64,000 bases of DNA, taken from positions 16,268 to 80,267 of the forward strand of contig NZ_PAQR01000037.1 in assembly GCF_002709775.1 (NCBI RefSeq). The letters run 5' to 3'. The notes beneath the pieces are model-generated. The model saw only the letters and a list, made by a program, of their open reading frames with translations, searched no databases and was not told the origin of the DNA. Positions 52,855 through 63,744 of this stretch are shown here, piece by piece (position 1 is the first letter of the stretch; each line of letters begins with the position of its first letter). Origin of the DNA: Thalassospira sp. (lineage in GTDB: Bacteria > Pseudomonadota > Alphaproteobacteria > Rhodospirillales > Thalassospiraceae). Made by a program: the position numbers and the translations under genes.

Positions 52855-53311
52855 CTGTATCCTCACATCCATTGCGAACAACCACAAGTACGACAATTTT
52901 CAAAGCACCTGAGAACGAGCAAGAATCTAATTTAATAAATGATAGGTTCGAAAGTCGTTGTCATATTATGCTCCTGTTCTTCTGCTCTGCAGATCTGAAC
53001 AGTTCTATATTTTTTAGGATACTCGAAGTTCTTCAATCATGACCAGAGCAACGATCATGTTTTTTTTCCCTGTACCCGACTCTATAAGACTTTTTGCTTT
53101 TGCTCGCTCGCCTGATTCTCTGAACATAGCTCTCTAAAACCGAACATTAAAGAATGCAGTGGAAGAATAGACAGGCTTCGCAAGAGAGTTGAAGGTACTG
53201 ATATATCTCGGCGTTACGTAACTAAGCGATGAACAAAATCCAACCGCTAGCCCACGTCATAACATTAGCAATTACTCTCTTGAAACGCGGATGAAACTAA
53301 CCATCAAAACA
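52855..53311. other. AT-rich intergenic edge of the DUF262-HEPN island
   Basis: About 450 bp between the DUF262 start and the guaA terminator, with no credible gene and visibly lower GC than the neighbourhood. It should contain the DUF262 promoter (minus strand). I compared it by eye with the guaA 3' end (53363-53389) and with 50766-51025 and saw no direct repeat that would mark att sites, and no integrase fragment. Confidence 0.5.
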
Positions 53312-53340
53312 AAACGGCGCGCCCAATGGACGCGCCGTTT
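53312..53340 (-). terminator. Terminator of guaA
   Basis: AAACGGCGCG (53312-53321)/CGCGCCGTTT (53331-53340); on the minus strand TTGTTTTG follows. Confidence 0.85.
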
Positions 53341-53362
53341 GATACTTCCGGTATCGGAAAAC

Positions 53363-54916
53363 TTATTCCCACTCAATCGTCCCCGGTGGTTTCGAGGTGA
53401 AGTCGTAGGTCACGCGGTTGATGCCGTTGACTTCGTTGATGATGCGGTTGGCGATGCGGCCGAGCAATTCTGGCGGGAACGGGTAGAAGTCCGCAGTCAT
53501 GCCGTCGGTTGACGTCACAGCGCGCAGCGCACAAGCGTAATCGTATGTACGACCATCCCCCATGACACCAACGGTGCGTACCGGCAACAGCACAGCAAAA
53601 GCCTGCCAGATGGCATCATACAAACCGGCATTGCGGATTTCTTCGAGATAGATCGCATCTGCCTTGCGCAGCACATCAAGCTTCTCGCGCGTGATCGGCT
53701 GGCCCGGGATACGGATGGCAAGGCCGGGTCCAGGGAACGGGTGACGACCAACAAAGCTATCAGGCAGGCCAAGTTCACGGCCGAGATCACGGACTTCATC
53801 CTTGAACAATTCACGAAGCGGTTCGACCAGCTTCATGTTCATGCGTTCCGGAAGGCCGCCAACGTTATGGTGCGACTTGATGGTGACCGACGGGCCACCG
53901 GTGAAGGACACACTTTCAATCACGTCCGGATAGAGCGTGCCTTGTGCCAGGAAGTCGGCACCACCGATTTTCTTGGCTTCTTCTTCGAACACTTCGATGA
54001 ACAGACGGCCGATGGTTTTGCGTTTAACTTCCGGATCGGTTTCACCTTCGATGGCACCAATGAACGTTTCCGACGCATCCACATGCACCAACGGAATGTT
54101 GTAGTGGTCACGGAACAGGGTGACGACCTGATCGGCCTCGCCCGAGCGCATGAAACCATGATCAACAAACACGCAGGTCAACTGATCGCCAATCGCTTCG
54201 TGGATCAGAACCGCGGTGACGGAACTGTCAACACCGCCCGACAGACCACAGATGACCTTGCCATCACCGACCTGTTTGCGGATTTTGTCGATTGCATCGT
54301 CCTTATAGGCATGCATCGTCCAGTCGCCTGAACAACCGGCAACACCGTGCGTAAAGTTCCTGAGAAGCTGCGCACCATGCGGGGTATGCACCACTTCCGG
54401 GTGGAACTGCACGGCATAGAATTTCTTCTCGTCATTGGCGATGGCGGCAAACGGTGCGCCTTCGGATTTACCAACAACGCGGAAACCATCCGGCAGCGCA
54501 TCAACGCGGTCGCCGTGGCTCATCCAGACCTGTTCGCGAGCGCCTTCGGCCCAAACACCTTTGAAAAGATCGCAATCCTCGATCACATCGACAAAGGCAC
54601 GACCGAATTCACGGTGATCAGAGGTCGCAACCTTACCGCCGAGCTGATTGACCATGGTCTGCTGACCATAGCAGATACCCAAAACCGGAATACCCAGCTC
54701 AAACACCTTTGCCGGGGCAGAGGGCGCCTTGTCCCAGTGGACCGATGCCGGACCACCCGAAAGGATGACCGCCTTGGGGGCATATTCATCCAGGAACGCG
54801 TCCGAGATGTTGTTAAAAGGATGGATCTCGCTATAGACACCGCTTTCGCGCACGCGACGTGCAATCAGCTGGGTGACCTGGGATCCGAAATCAATAATCA
54901 GCACGCGATCAGTCAT
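53363..54916 (-). CDS. guaA: GMP synthase (glutamine-hydrolysing)
   Basis: Converts XMP to GMP with glutamine and ATP. 517 residues, close to the 525 of E. coli. Class I glutaminase with catalytic Cys in '[16 protein letters not shown]' and His/Glu in '[13 protein letters not shown]'. ATP pyrophosphatase P-loop '[21 protein letters not shown]'. C-terminal dimerisation domain ends '[20 protein letters not shown]'. It lies downstream of guaB (57168) but separated by rsmB and a small plus-strand gene. Its 3' end is a known integration hotspot, and the AT-rich island adjoins it. Confidence 0.98.
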   Translation of the reverse strand: MTDRVLIIDFGSQVTQLIARRVRESGVYSEIHPFNNISDAFLDEYAPKAVILSGGPASVHWDKAPSAPAKVFELGIPVLGICYGQQTMVNQLGGKVATSDHREFGRAFVDVIEDCDLFKGVWAEGAREQVWMSHGDRVDALPDGFRVVGKSEGAPFAAIANDEKKFYAVQFHPEVVHTPHGAQLLRNFTHGVAGCSGDWTMHAYKDDAIDKIRKQVGDGKVICGLSGGVDSSVTAVLIHEAIGDQLTCVFVDHGFMRSGEADQVVTLFRDHYNIPLVHVDASETFIGAIEGETDPEVKRKTIGRLFIEVFEEEAKKIGGADFLAQGTLYPDVIESVSFTGGPSVTIKSHHNVGGLPERMNMKLVEPLRELFKDEVRDLGRELGLPDSFVGRHPFPGPGLAIRIPGQPITREKLDVLRKADAIYLEEIRNAGLYDAIWQAFAVLLPVRTVGVMGDGRTYDYACALRAVTSTDGMTADFYPFPPELLGRIANRIINEVNGINRVTYDFTSKPPGTIEWE

Positions 54917-55206
54917 CGGGCCGTATCTCCGTCGAAGATTGGGTTGCGCCGTACATACGCCAAACCATCGTGATGGGCAACCCGGCGCAGGCGGTCCCCC
55001 AACGATGCATTCAAAAAACTTTTACCGGCCTTATCGGACAGGGTGTGCAATTGCGGCAGTTTTGCGCGCAGCCCTCCCCGAAATTCCCACAATTGGTCCC
55101 TTTTTTCTGCGCAATGGCCGTGCAGTATCCACCCTAACGGAACGCGGGAAACACCACGTCCAAGCACGAGCACCACACGATTGATCAACGCAAGGGACAC
55201 ATTATC

Positions 55207-55497
55207 ATGAGCAGTTCTACCGGAAGCAAAATCGCCATGGCCGTTGCCGGTCTTATCTTGATTGCGGGCACGGCAACCGCCATCGCCATGACCCAGAAAG
55301 ACGGCGGCACGACCCTGCCCGTCATTGGCAGCGAAGAAACCGCGCCGAACGAAAACGCTAAAAGCCTGATCCCAGATAGTGTCGAGGAAATCGTTCCGGG
55401 CATGAAAAACCTTGAGAACGGCGACGCGTCCAAAGGCGATGGCAACGCGACGGGTACCGGCACCATCTTTGACGAACCGGTACAGACCACCGAGTAA
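55207..55497 (+). CDS. Hypothetical 96-residue membrane-anchored protein
   Basis: N-terminal hydrophobic helix (IAMAVAGLILIAGTATAIAM), then an acidic, Gly/Asn/Thr-rich tail without recognisable domain. AAGGGA ribosome site and a strong terminator right after it support expression. It may be a signal-anchored periplasmic tail. No family known to me. Confidence 0.65.
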   Translation: MSSSTGSKIAMAVAGLILIAGTATAIAMTQKDGGTTLPVIGSEETAPNENAKSLIPDSVEEIVPGMKNLENGDASKGDGNATGTGTIFDEPVQTTE

Positions 55498-55528
55498 CGC
55501 GTTCACGCGTTCACGGTTAAACAAAATC

Positions 55529-55560
55529 GGCCCTGCGAGCATCACTCGCAGGGCCTTTTT
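55529..55560 (+). terminator. Rho-independent terminator
   Basis: GGCCCTGCGAG (55529-55539), five-base loop, CTCGCAGGGCC (55545-55555), T5. It follows the 96-residue gene. Confidence 0.92.
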
Positions 55561-55628
55561 ATGTGCAGGCAGAACAAGGGCGGCGTTAGGCTTGGCTTGG
55601 GTCCCATATGCCATGCACGCCACTGCCA

Positions 55629-56966
55629 TTACTTTACCTTGCCTTTTGCCGTGCGTTCGAACACCGCGACAAAGAAGCCATCCGTGCCATGAACATTGGG
55701 TGACAGACGCAGCCACGGCTTGTCCTTGCCACCCGGCACAGGTACCGATTTCGGTGCATCCGGCCAGATTTCATTGATCGGCACAGGCTTGAAATCCTTG
55801 CGGTCGCGCATGAAGGTTTCGATCAGGCGTTCATTTTCTTCGGGCATGATCGAACAGGTCGCATAAATCAGACGACCACCCTTGGTCACCTTGGCCGCAC
55901 CGGCCTTAAGGATCTTGCTTTGCTCCGCCATCAGGCCACGCAGGTCACGCTGACCAATACGCCAGCGCAGGGCCGGGTTACGACGCAGCGTCCCAAGGCC
56001 GGAGCACGGCACATCAAGCAGTACCCGATCAAAGAAGCCCGACTTGTTACGCAGCCAGCTGTCGCGTTCGTCAGCAATGATGCGCTGCTGAATGCAATCG
56101 CCTGCACCGGCACGACGTGCACGTTTCCGCGCATTGTCCAGACGACCGCCATGGGTATCGCAGGCGAGGATACGGCCCTTGCCGCGCATGTCGGCGGCCA
56201 TGCCAAGCGTCTTGCCGCCACCGCCCGCGCACATATCCAAAACCGTCATACCGGGCTTCGCGCCCACGAGGTTGACGCAAATCTGCGATGCCTCGTCCTG
56301 AATTTCGATCAGGCCGTCTTTGTAGGCCGCCGTTACCAGCATATTGAGGCCAAGCGGCAGGCGCAGACCATTGGGCGCAAAAGGTGTGCGTTCGATATCC
56401 TTGATGCCATCGGCCTTCAGCGACTTGATGGCGTCTTCGACCGTGCCGCGCAGGCGGTTGACCCGCAGATCCAGTTTGGCCGGCTGATTATAAGCCGCCA
56501 TTTCGGCCGGCAGATTTTCATGATGGAGCTTAAGCAGCTCCGCATAAAGCCATTTTGGCAGCTCGGTTTTGACAGCACCGGGCTGGGCATCATGATCAAG
56601 GCTGTTGCCCGCAAGCTTGTTGGCAAGATGCTTTTCATTCGGGCGCAGCTCATCGGGGCAGAACTGATCGCCGTTGAACAGGCCTTCGATGGTGTCGCGG
56701 TCCATGCCATCATGCAGGACCAGATCGGCAATCATGCGCGCACGACCGTCCTGGAACTGATAGTCGCATTCCGCCAGCCACCAGCCCAGCCGGGCCTGAT
56801 GACGGATCAGGTTATAGAAACGTTCGCTGATTTCACGACGATCCCCGCCGCCGATATACCGGCGTGATCCGAAATAGCCTGACACAACGCGGTCAGCGTC
56901 ATCTCGGTTATGGGTCCAGCCATCGTAAAGTTCGATAACGGCTGCTATGCGAGCACCGGGTTTCAA
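55629..56966 (-). CDS. RsmB/NOP family rRNA (cytosine-C5) methyltransferase
   Basis: SAM-dependent m5C methyltransferase acting on rRNA. The N-terminal NusB-like part includes 'ERFYNLIRHQARLGWWL'. Catalytic part: 'VLDMCAGGGGKTLGMAADMRG' (SAM motif I), 'VLLDVPCSGLGTLRRNPALRW' with the first catalytic Cys, and 'LIYATCSIMPEENERLI' with the second. I propose a TTG start at 56966 ('LKPGARIAAVIEL', AGGTTGG upstream), giving 445 residues. The frame also opens at GTG 57029, but that lies directly at the guaB terminator. Confidence 0.9.
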   Translation of the reverse strand: MKPGARIAAVIELYDGWTHNRDDADRVVSGYFGSRRYIGGGDRREISERFYNLIRHQARLGWWLAECDYQFQDGRARMIADLVLHDGMDRDTIEGLFNGDQFCPDELRPNEKHLANKLAGNSLDHDAQPGAVKTELPKWLYAELLKLHHENLPAEMAAYNQPAKLDLRVNRLRGTVEDAIKSLKADGIKDIERTPFAPNGLRLPLGLNMLVTAAYKDGLIEIQDEASQICVNLVGAKPGMTVLDMCAGGGGKTLGMAADMRGKGRILACDTHGGRLDNARKRARRAGAGDCIQQRIIADERDSWLRNKSGFFDRVLLDVPCSGLGTLRRNPALRWRIGQRDLRGLMAEQSKILKAGAAKVTKGGRLIYATCSIMPEENERLIETFMRDRKDFKPVPINEIWPDAPKSVPVPGGKDKPWLRLSPNVHGTDGFFVAVFERTAKGKVK

Positions 56967-57035
56967 AGCGAAAAATCCAACCTGTTTGCGGGTGATGAAC
57001 TGCTTCGCATATGGGAAGCACGCCAACACCTTACG

Positions 57036-57074
57036 ATAAAAAAGCTGATGACGGCAGGAAGACCTGCCGTCATC
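57036..57074 (-). terminator. Terminator of guaB
   Basis: GATGACGGCAGG (57047-57058), AAGA, CCTGCCGTCATC (57063-57074), then a T6 run on the minus strand. It ends just before the rsmB-like gene. Confidence 0.92.
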
Positions 57075-57167
57075 GAAATTTGAATGCGCTTCATATCATG
57101 GCAGGGACCATTCGCCAACAGCGTCAAACGCAAGGCAGGTCCGCCAATCAGCAGGCGCAAAACCCAT

Positions 57168-58646
<1,479 letters not shown>

Positions 58647-58769
58647 TTAATCTGAGTTGGCGCGGAATTTATACACGTTATGCCCCAAATGCCAAGTTTT
58701 GTGCGCCCATAACAGCCCTGTGATTTTATTGATGCTTTATTTTGCGCATTCCGTTAGAAACTGGTTGAT

Positions 58770-58798
58770 GGGGCTGCCGTCAGGCGAGCCCCTTTTTT
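58770..58798 (+). terminator. Plus-strand terminator without an obvious plus-strand gene
   Basis: GGGGCT (58770-58775)/AGCCCC (58787-58792) followed by TTTTTT on the plus strand. The neighbouring genes guaB and the PAS gene are both on the minus strand. It may close a short divergent transcript starting near guaB. Confidence 0.55.
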
Positions 58799-58841
58799 AT
58801 TGCCGGAAATGCAGGCCTCGGGACGCGCGCCAAACCAGCGC

Positions 58842-59366
58842 CTAAAGGCTGAAGACAAACTGGTCGTAATCCATGCCGGCATCATTAAGCAGGTCGGTGA
58901 CCATCTTGATCCCGCGCGCCATGCCTTCCTTGCGATTGGCTTCTTTCGCCTCTTCCTCGCAAAGCGCCTTATAAAGCGGGATGACCTTTTCAACCGCATC
59001 ACGGCGTGGCACACGGCGGTTGGAGTGATATCCGATGATCTTGCCATCCGGACCGAAGGTCGGCGTGACATTGGCCAGAACCCAGTAATGGTCGCCATTG
59101 GCACTGCGGTTGATCACATAGGCAAAAATCTCGCGCCCGGCCTCGATGGTTTGCCACAGCAGGGCGAAAACACATCTGGGCATGTCAGGATGGCGGATGA
59201 TGCTGTGTGGCTGGCCAAGGATATCGCGTTCGCGAAATCCGGCGACACGCAGGAACGTGTCATTGGCATATGTAATCCTGCCCTTGAGATCCGTCTTGGA
59301 GACAATGATCTCGTGCTCGTCAAAATGACGCTCCACACCTGTCAGGCTTAGGTTGTCCTGTTTCAT
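58842..59366 (-). CDS. PAS domain protein (Aer-like N-terminus)
   Basis: 174 residues from the ATG at 59366; the frame opens at 59423. A single PAS domain of the Aer type: 'EIIVSKTDLKGRITYANDTFLRVAGF', 'LGQPHSIIRHPDMPRCVFALLW', 'NGDHYWVLANVTPTFGPDGKIIGYHSNRRVP'. That pattern binds FAD in the aerotaxis receptor. No methyl-accepting or kinase domain follows; a short helical tail ends the protein. Likely a redox sensor acting through a partner. Confidence 0.9.
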   Translation of the reverse strand: MKQDNLSLTGVERHFDEHEIIVSKTDLKGRITYANDTFLRVAGFRERDILGQPHSIIRHPDMPRCVFALLWQTIEAGREIFAYVINRSANGDHYWVLANVTPTFGPDGKIIGYHSNRRVPRRDAVEKVIPLYKALCEEEAKEANRKEGMARGIKMVTDLLNDAGMDYDQFVFSL

Positions 59367-59554
59367 CAGATAAATCCCACAAGCAATGGCCACCCCAAAT
59401 GGCCCGTTCCACCCATTCTGCAAGGCCCCAACCTTGCCCCCTGATCTTTAAAGCCTGAAGCCCGATCCGGGTTTGATGTAACGCAACAATGCCTGAAGAT
59501 TTATAACTATTCCAGCCTAGCCCTTTGTATGGACTGGGATAAAATTTCTAATGC

Positions 59555-60361
59555 CTATTCGACAGGCGACCAGCTGTCGTCTTCGCTAACCTCGGCATTC
59601 TTGATGTCGTCTTCGGCATTGTTCTGCCCACGGAAGCCAGTGGCAATCAGATAGGCCTCGGGGCTTTCCGGGCGCGATGCGGGCGGTTTGGCGTGTTTGG
59701 TCACGCGGAAATTCTTCTTCACGCGATCAAGCAGCTCGTTCTCGGTCCCGCCCTTGAACACCTTGGCAATGAAAATGCCGCCCGGCGCCAGAACTTCCTC
59801 GGCAAACAGAAGCGCATGTTCGACCAGATCGATGATGCGGATATGGTCGGTCTGACGATGGCCAGTGGTTTCCGGCGACATATCAGAGATCACGGCATCG
59901 ACCGGCCCCTGCAATTCATGCTTGATCATGTCAGGCGCCTTGGGATCAAGGAAGTCGGCCTGCAAACATGTCGCGCCCGAAATGCCTTCCCATTCAAGGA
60001 TATCAAGGCCGACAACCTGGCCCTTGCCATGTTTGGAGCCAACCATATCAACCGCCACCTGCGTCCAGCCGCCCGGTGCCGCACCAAGGTCAACAATGCG
60101 CATGCCGGGTTTAAGCAGATCAAACTGGTTGTTGATTTCAATCAGCTTGAAGGCCGCGCGGGAGCGATAGCCCAAGCGTTTGGCTTCCTGCACATAGGGA
60201 TCATTGAGCTGCCGATCGAGCCAGCGCGTAGAGGAAAGCTTGCGCCCCTTGGCACTTTTCACCCGCGTGCGCAGGCCACGGCGTGCGCCGGTATCAATGG
60301 CTGCAATGGCCGAACCCTTGCGGCGGCGCTGCCCGCCTTTTCCGCTGCGATTGTCGCTCAT
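59555..60361 (-). CDS. rlmE: 23S rRNA (uridine2552-2'-O)-methyltransferase
   Basis: FtsJ/RrmJ family, 268 residues versus 209 in E. coli. The extra part is a basic N-terminal tail of about 45 residues ('SGKGGQRRRKGS') and an acidic C-terminal tail. SAM motif 'VDLGAAPGGWTQVAVDMVG'. The K-D-K-E catalytic set fits 'YRSRAAFKLIEI', 'VISDMSPETTGH', 'IFIAKVFKGG' and the following Glu. Downstream of ppx/gppA by 60 bp, same strand. Ppx-RrmJ adjacency is common in alphaproteobacteria. Confidence 0.95.
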   Translation of the reverse strand: MSDNRSGKGGQRRRKGSAIAAIDTGARRGLRTRVKSAKGRKLSSTRWLDRQLNDPYVQEAKRLGYRSRAAFKLIEINNQFDLLKPGMRIVDLGAAPGGWTQVAVDMVGSKHGKGQVVGLDILEWEGISGATCLQADFLDPKAPDMIKHELQGPVDAVISDMSPETTGHRQTDHIRIIDLVEHALLFAEEVLAPGGIFIAKVFKGGTENELLDRVKKNFRVTKHAKPPASRPESPEAYLIATGFRGQNNAEDDIKNAEVSEDDSWSPVE

Positions 60362-60421
60362 GATCTATCCTGAACTGAATTCTGTTTTGGTCAAACCTGC
60401 CGGGACACAAACGTCAACCGA

Positions 60422-61612
60422 TCAGGAGGAAGCCGGAATATGGGACACTGTATGACGGCGCGCGTCGCACGGGTCAATAGCGTGGCCGTCTGCACGCATC
60501 AAATCGACAAGAATGCCTTCACGCAAACCACGGTCGGCGACCTTGAGCGTCGCCAGCGGCCAGATATCGCGAATCGCGGCAAAGATCGCAGCACCCGCGT
60601 CCATCAGCTCGGCACGCTGGTTGCCGATGCAGGGATGGCCCTTGCGCTTGTCCGACCCCATACGCAGCAACAATTCGGTGACACGTTCCGCATCATCAAA
60701 GCGCAGATCAGATCCATCGACCTTGTGACGTTCATAGCGCTCAAGACCAAGGGCGATGCCGCAGAATGTAGTGACGGTTCCCGATGTACCAACCATCTGG
60801 ACCTTGTCATCATCAAGCATGTCCGAGCAGCAATTGCGCTTGGCAAATTCTTCGAGGCGTTCACGGATTTCGGTGCGCATCGCCTCAAACCGCTCGCGGC
60901 GTTCCTCAACCGTGGCGTACCGTTCGGTCAGGCACAGAACACCACATGGCATCGAAAGCGTTTCAATGCACTGGGTCTTGCCGGTTTTATCGACCTTGAT
61001 CCAGCAAATCTCGGTACTGCCGCCGCCAATATCAAACACCACCGCATAGGGGCGTTCATCGAGAAGTGCCGAACAGGCCTGAAGGGCCAGGCGGCTTTCT
61101 TCATCCGGATTGATGATATCAAGTGAAATGCCGGTTTCATCAAACACGCGCCGCACGAATTCTTCGCGGTTATCGGCACTGCGGCAGGCCTCTGTCGCGA
61201 CCGCACGAAGCTTCGCACCGGGATGACGACGCAGTTTCTTGGCACAGACACGCAGCGCATCAATCGCGCGATCCATCGCCGCTTCACAGAGATAGCCCTT
61301 TTCGCGCACACCTTCGCCAAGGCGCACGACGCGTGAAAAGGCATCAATCACCTTGAAACCATCATTGCAAGGACGCGCGACCAGAAGCCGGCAGTTCGAA
61401 CTGCCAAGATCGATCGCGGCATAAATCGGCGCAGTGATGCAATCGACAATTCGCGAAGACTGTCCGCCACTGTCAGGGGCGTGAACGGCAGTTCCCGGTT
61501 TGGGCATGCCCGGCTTGTCGGGGCCATCAAGCACGACATGCCCGCCCATTGCAGCGCCGCCTGCCGGGCTGCTGGCCCTGTGCGAGTTGCTATGGCGGGA
61601 AACGTGCTTCAC
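60422..61612 (-). CDS. Ppx/GppA family exopolyphosphatase/guanosine pentaphosphatase
   Basis: 396 residues, the short alphaproteobacterial form without the HD-like C-terminal domain. Phosphate-binding 'YAAIDLGSSNCRLLVARP' and 'VFDIGGGSTEICWIKVD' are the two ASKHA loops. 'AVATEACRSADNREEFVRRVFDETG' and 'MVGTSGTVTTFCGIALGL' fit Ppx/GppA. A 60-residue N-terminal extension precedes the domain, and the start could be internal (for example the Met of 'MGGHVVLDG'). Acts on polyphosphate or pppGpp. Confidence 0.93.
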   Translation of the reverse strand: MKHVSRHSNSHRASSPAGGAAMGGHVVLDGPDKPGMPKPGTAVHAPDSGGQSSRIVDCITAPIYAAIDLGSSNCRLLVARPCNDGFKVIDAFSRVVRLGEGVREKGYLCEAAMDRAIDALRVCAKKLRRHPGAKLRAVATEACRSADNREEFVRRVFDETGISLDIINPDEESRLALQACSALLDERPYAVVFDIGGGSTEICWIKVDKTGKTQCIETLSMPCGVLCLTERYATVEERRERFEAMRTEIRERLEEFAKRNCCSDMLDDDKVQMVGTSGTVTTFCGIALGLERYERHKVDGSDLRFDDAERVTELLLRMGSDKRKGHPCIGNQRAELMDAGAAIFAAIRDIWPLATLKVADRGLREGILVDLMRADGHAIDPCDARRHTVSHIPASS

Positions 61613-61857
61613 CTTTCGAAAACCTGCCTTCTGTTACGCGCTCATATTCCGTATCGCTGATCATCAAGACATTTATGTGACGATCTTGCGAATCAACTAT
61701 ATGAGTGTAACGACAATCCCCCGCAAGGCAAATCCCGTATGCGGTAATCGCATGGTTGAACAGATGGAAACAAAAAAGGGGTTGCCAAAACCGGGCGGGT
61801 TTTATACATAGCGGCCCACACCGCGACGCAAATCGCGCCCGGTGGACCAAGTTTTGT

Positions 61858-61931
61858 TGGGGAATAGGTTAACGGTAGACCTACGGACTCTGACTCCGTC
61901 AGTCCTGGTTCGAATCCAGGTTCCCCAGCCA
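61858..61931 (+). tRNA. tRNA-Gln (anticodon CUG), copy 1
   Basis: Seven-base acceptor TGGGGAA/TTCCCCA, D arm GGT...ACC, anticodon stem ACGGA/TCCGT with loop CTCTGAC (anticodon CTG, reading CAG), T arm CCTGG-TTCGAAT-CCAGG, discriminator G and encoded CCA. All arms pair. Confidence 0.95.
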
Positions 61932-62011
61932 ACCTTTCCGGACATTGCAGAGCATTCTTGCCCATGCAATTTGTACGTTCCGGGTAATAAATGACGTACG
62001 CAAAGTCCTGC

Positions 62012-62085
62012 TGGGGAATAGGTTAACGGTAGACCTACGGACTCTGACTCCGTCAGTCCTGGTTCGAATCCAGGTTCCCCAGCCA
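62012..62085 (+). tRNA. tRNA-Gln (anticodon CUG), copy 2
   Basis: Identical to copy 1 over all 74 bases, 80 bases downstream on the same strand, probably from the same precursor. Also with encoded CCA. Confidence 0.95.
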
Positions 62086-62197
62086 CTTTGCCCTTCCCCT
62101 CACAAATCGCCGCATCACATACCAGACAGCAGCATAATTGCCGCCTGTTCGACTTAGTTTTAGAGTGCCTGATTATCAACGGTAATTGGGGCTTGAG

Positions 62198-62590
62198 ATG
62201 AAAACCGCGACCGGTGGCTGCTTGTGCGGCAAGATCCGCTTCAAAACAAAGGACGAACCCTATCGGGTTGGGCTGTGTCATTGCCTTGATTGCCGCAAGC
62301 ATCACGGTGCGCTGTTTCATGCCTCTGCGGTTTTTCAAAACAGCGCTGTCACGGTTGCGGGGGAAACACGCGATTATCAGGGACGGCATTTTTGCCCTGA
62401 CTGCGGATCATCGGTGTTTTCCTGCAGCGATGATGAGATCGAAGTACATCTAGGCGCCTTTGATGCCCCCGATCAGTTCATCCCGACCTATGAGCTTTGG
62501 GCAATCCGGCGCGAAGCATGGCTTCCGGAGCTTCCGCTTAAACATCACTATGAACGGGATCGCACATCCAATCGCCGGAATGAGGACTAG
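62198..62590 (+). CDS. GFA family (glutathione-dependent formaldehyde-activating-like) protein
   Basis: 130 residues from the ATG at 62198 (62186 is in frame). Zinc-binding pattern: 'GGCLCGKIRF', 'LCHCLDCRKHHGA' and 'HFCPDCGSSVFSC', the Cys set of the GFA fold. Catalytic role of the family is disputed beyond Gfa itself. The 3' end overlaps the convergent cyclo-ligase gene by four bases. Confidence 0.92.
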   Translation: MKTATGGCLCGKIRFKTKDEPYRVGLCHCLDCRKHHGALFHASAVFQNSAVTVAGETRDYQGRHFCPDCGSSVFSCSDDEIEVHLGAFDAPDQFIPTYELWAIRREAWLPELPLKHHYERDRTSNRRNED

Positions 62591-63195
62591 GCGACCTTTG
62601 TCATCCCCTGATCGGTGATCAGGACATCCACCGGCACATCATATTGGTGCGGCAGGATATCTTTAAGTCGGGTGGCCTCAAACCCGATACCGATCACAAG
62701 CGGCTTGGGTTCACACGCAGCCAGTGTCCGGTCAAAGAACCCACCGCCGTAGCCCAGTCGATAACCCTGCCCGTCAAACCCGACCAGCGGGGCCAGCAGA
62801 ATATCAACCGCGACCAACTCCGTCCCCTTTGGTTCCGGGATACGAGCAAAGCCTGGCACCATTTCGGTATCGGGTGTCCATGCATGAAAGACCATCGGTT
62901 GATCCTTGCCCGGCACGACTGGCAACGCTGCCCTGCCCCCGGATGCAATGTGTGCTTCAATCACAGGGCGGACATCGATCTCGTTCTGGATTGGCCAGTA
63001 AAAACCGACCGTCGCCTTGGGATGATCAGCCAGAAAGCGCGTGAAGTGATCGAGGATCTTGCCCGATAGATGATGGTGGGTTGCGGCATCAAGGCCGGCG
63101 CGCCAACCAAGAAGCGCGCGTCTGACGGCATTGCGCCATTCCGACTGGCTGGTTGCATCGCCACTAACGGGTGCGGCAGGAAGATCAAGGATCAT
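62587..63195 (-). CDS. 5-formyltetrahydrofolate cyclo-ligase
   Basis: Makes 5,10-methenyl-THF from 5-formyl-THF with ATP. 202 residues. 'WRNAVRRALLGWRAGL' start, 'VGFYWPIQNEIDVRPVIE' and the nucleotide-binding block 'DILLAPLVGFDGQGYRLGYGGGFFDRTLA' are diagnostic of the family (YgfA/MTHFS). In alphaproteobacteria the gene often follows 6S RNA; no 6S-like structure was recognised here. Confidence 0.95.
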   Translation of the reverse strand: MILDLPAAPVSGDATSQSEWRNAVRRALLGWRAGLDAATHHHLSGKILDHFTRFLADHPKATVGFYWPIQNEIDVRPVIEAHIASGGRAALPVVPGKDQPMVFHAWTPDTEMVPGFARIPEPKGTELVAVDILLAPLVGFDGQGYRLGYGGGFFDRTLAACEPKPLVIGIGFEATRLKDILPHQYDVPVDVLITDQGMTKVA

Positions 63196-63273
63196 GAATA
63201 CCCGGGGATTTTGTTGGTTTTAAGTAAAGTCACGCAATGAGGCTACACCAACAAGACGGCCCCTGAAACGCAT

Positions 63274-63297
63274 AACGCGCCGGAAACCCGGCGCGTT
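63274..63297 (-). terminator. Terminator of the cold-shock gene
   Basis: AACGCGCCGG (63274-63283), AAAC, CCGGCGCGTT (63288-63297). T-run weak on both strands. Confidence 0.7.
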
Positions 63298-63337
63298 AAC
63301 GGTTGTCAGCAAAGAAAGCTGCAAGCCAGATAGAAAT

Positions 63338-63544
63338 TTAGAGAATGGCGAGTTCTTCTGCCGACATGCGGCCATTGCGACCTTCAATCAGCTCAAACTG
63401 AATTTTCTGCCCTTCATCAAGTCCCTGCAGACCAGCACGCTGAACAGCGGTGATGTGCACGAATGCATCTTTACCGCCCTCGTCCGGGGTGATGAAGCCA
63501 TAACCCTTGGTCGCATTGAACCACTTAACCGTTCCGGTAGCCAT
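63338..63544 (-). CDS. Cold-shock domain protein (CspA family)
   Basis: 68 residues from the ATG at 63544; the open frame continues to 63688 but that leader is not CSD-like. RNP1 'KGYGFITP' and RNP2 'DAFVHITAV' are intact, so it is a single-stranded nucleic acid binding protein. The 200-bp upstream region (63545-63744) shows no gene and should hold a long 5' UTR, as in other csp genes. Confidence 0.95.
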   Translation of the reverse strand: MATGTVKWFNATKGYGFITPDEGGKDAFVHITAVQRAGLQGLDEGQKIQFELIEGRNGRMSAEELAIL

Positions 63545-63744
63545 ATCCGTAGTCGTCCTTAGTTTAGTATGCGCATTTCCAAACTCAGAAATGCTTGAAA
63601 ACAGTCCCTGCCTTACACCGCGCAAGGGCACAATTACCATCAACCAGAGAGCAACCACGCACTTGAAAGATGCACTGCATCGTTTCAATAATTACCGAAA
63701 TTTCGGCTTAGTGCAATGGATTCATGCATTAAGTTCTTTTTTCA

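Noticed and set aside
50766..53362. Integrative element with att repeats at guaA
   Set aside because: No integrase, transposase or visible direct repeat of the guaA 3' end within the window; only base composition and position suggest transfer.
58657..58845. 62-codon Cys-rich plus-strand frame
   Set aside because: It runs through a terminator hairpin and into the PAS gene region; no ribosome site.
61802..62389. 195-codon minus-strand frame across the tRNA genes
   Set aside because: It contains the antisense of both tRNA genes, which gives the repeated 'GEPGFEPGLTESESVGLPLTYSP' look; not a protein gene.
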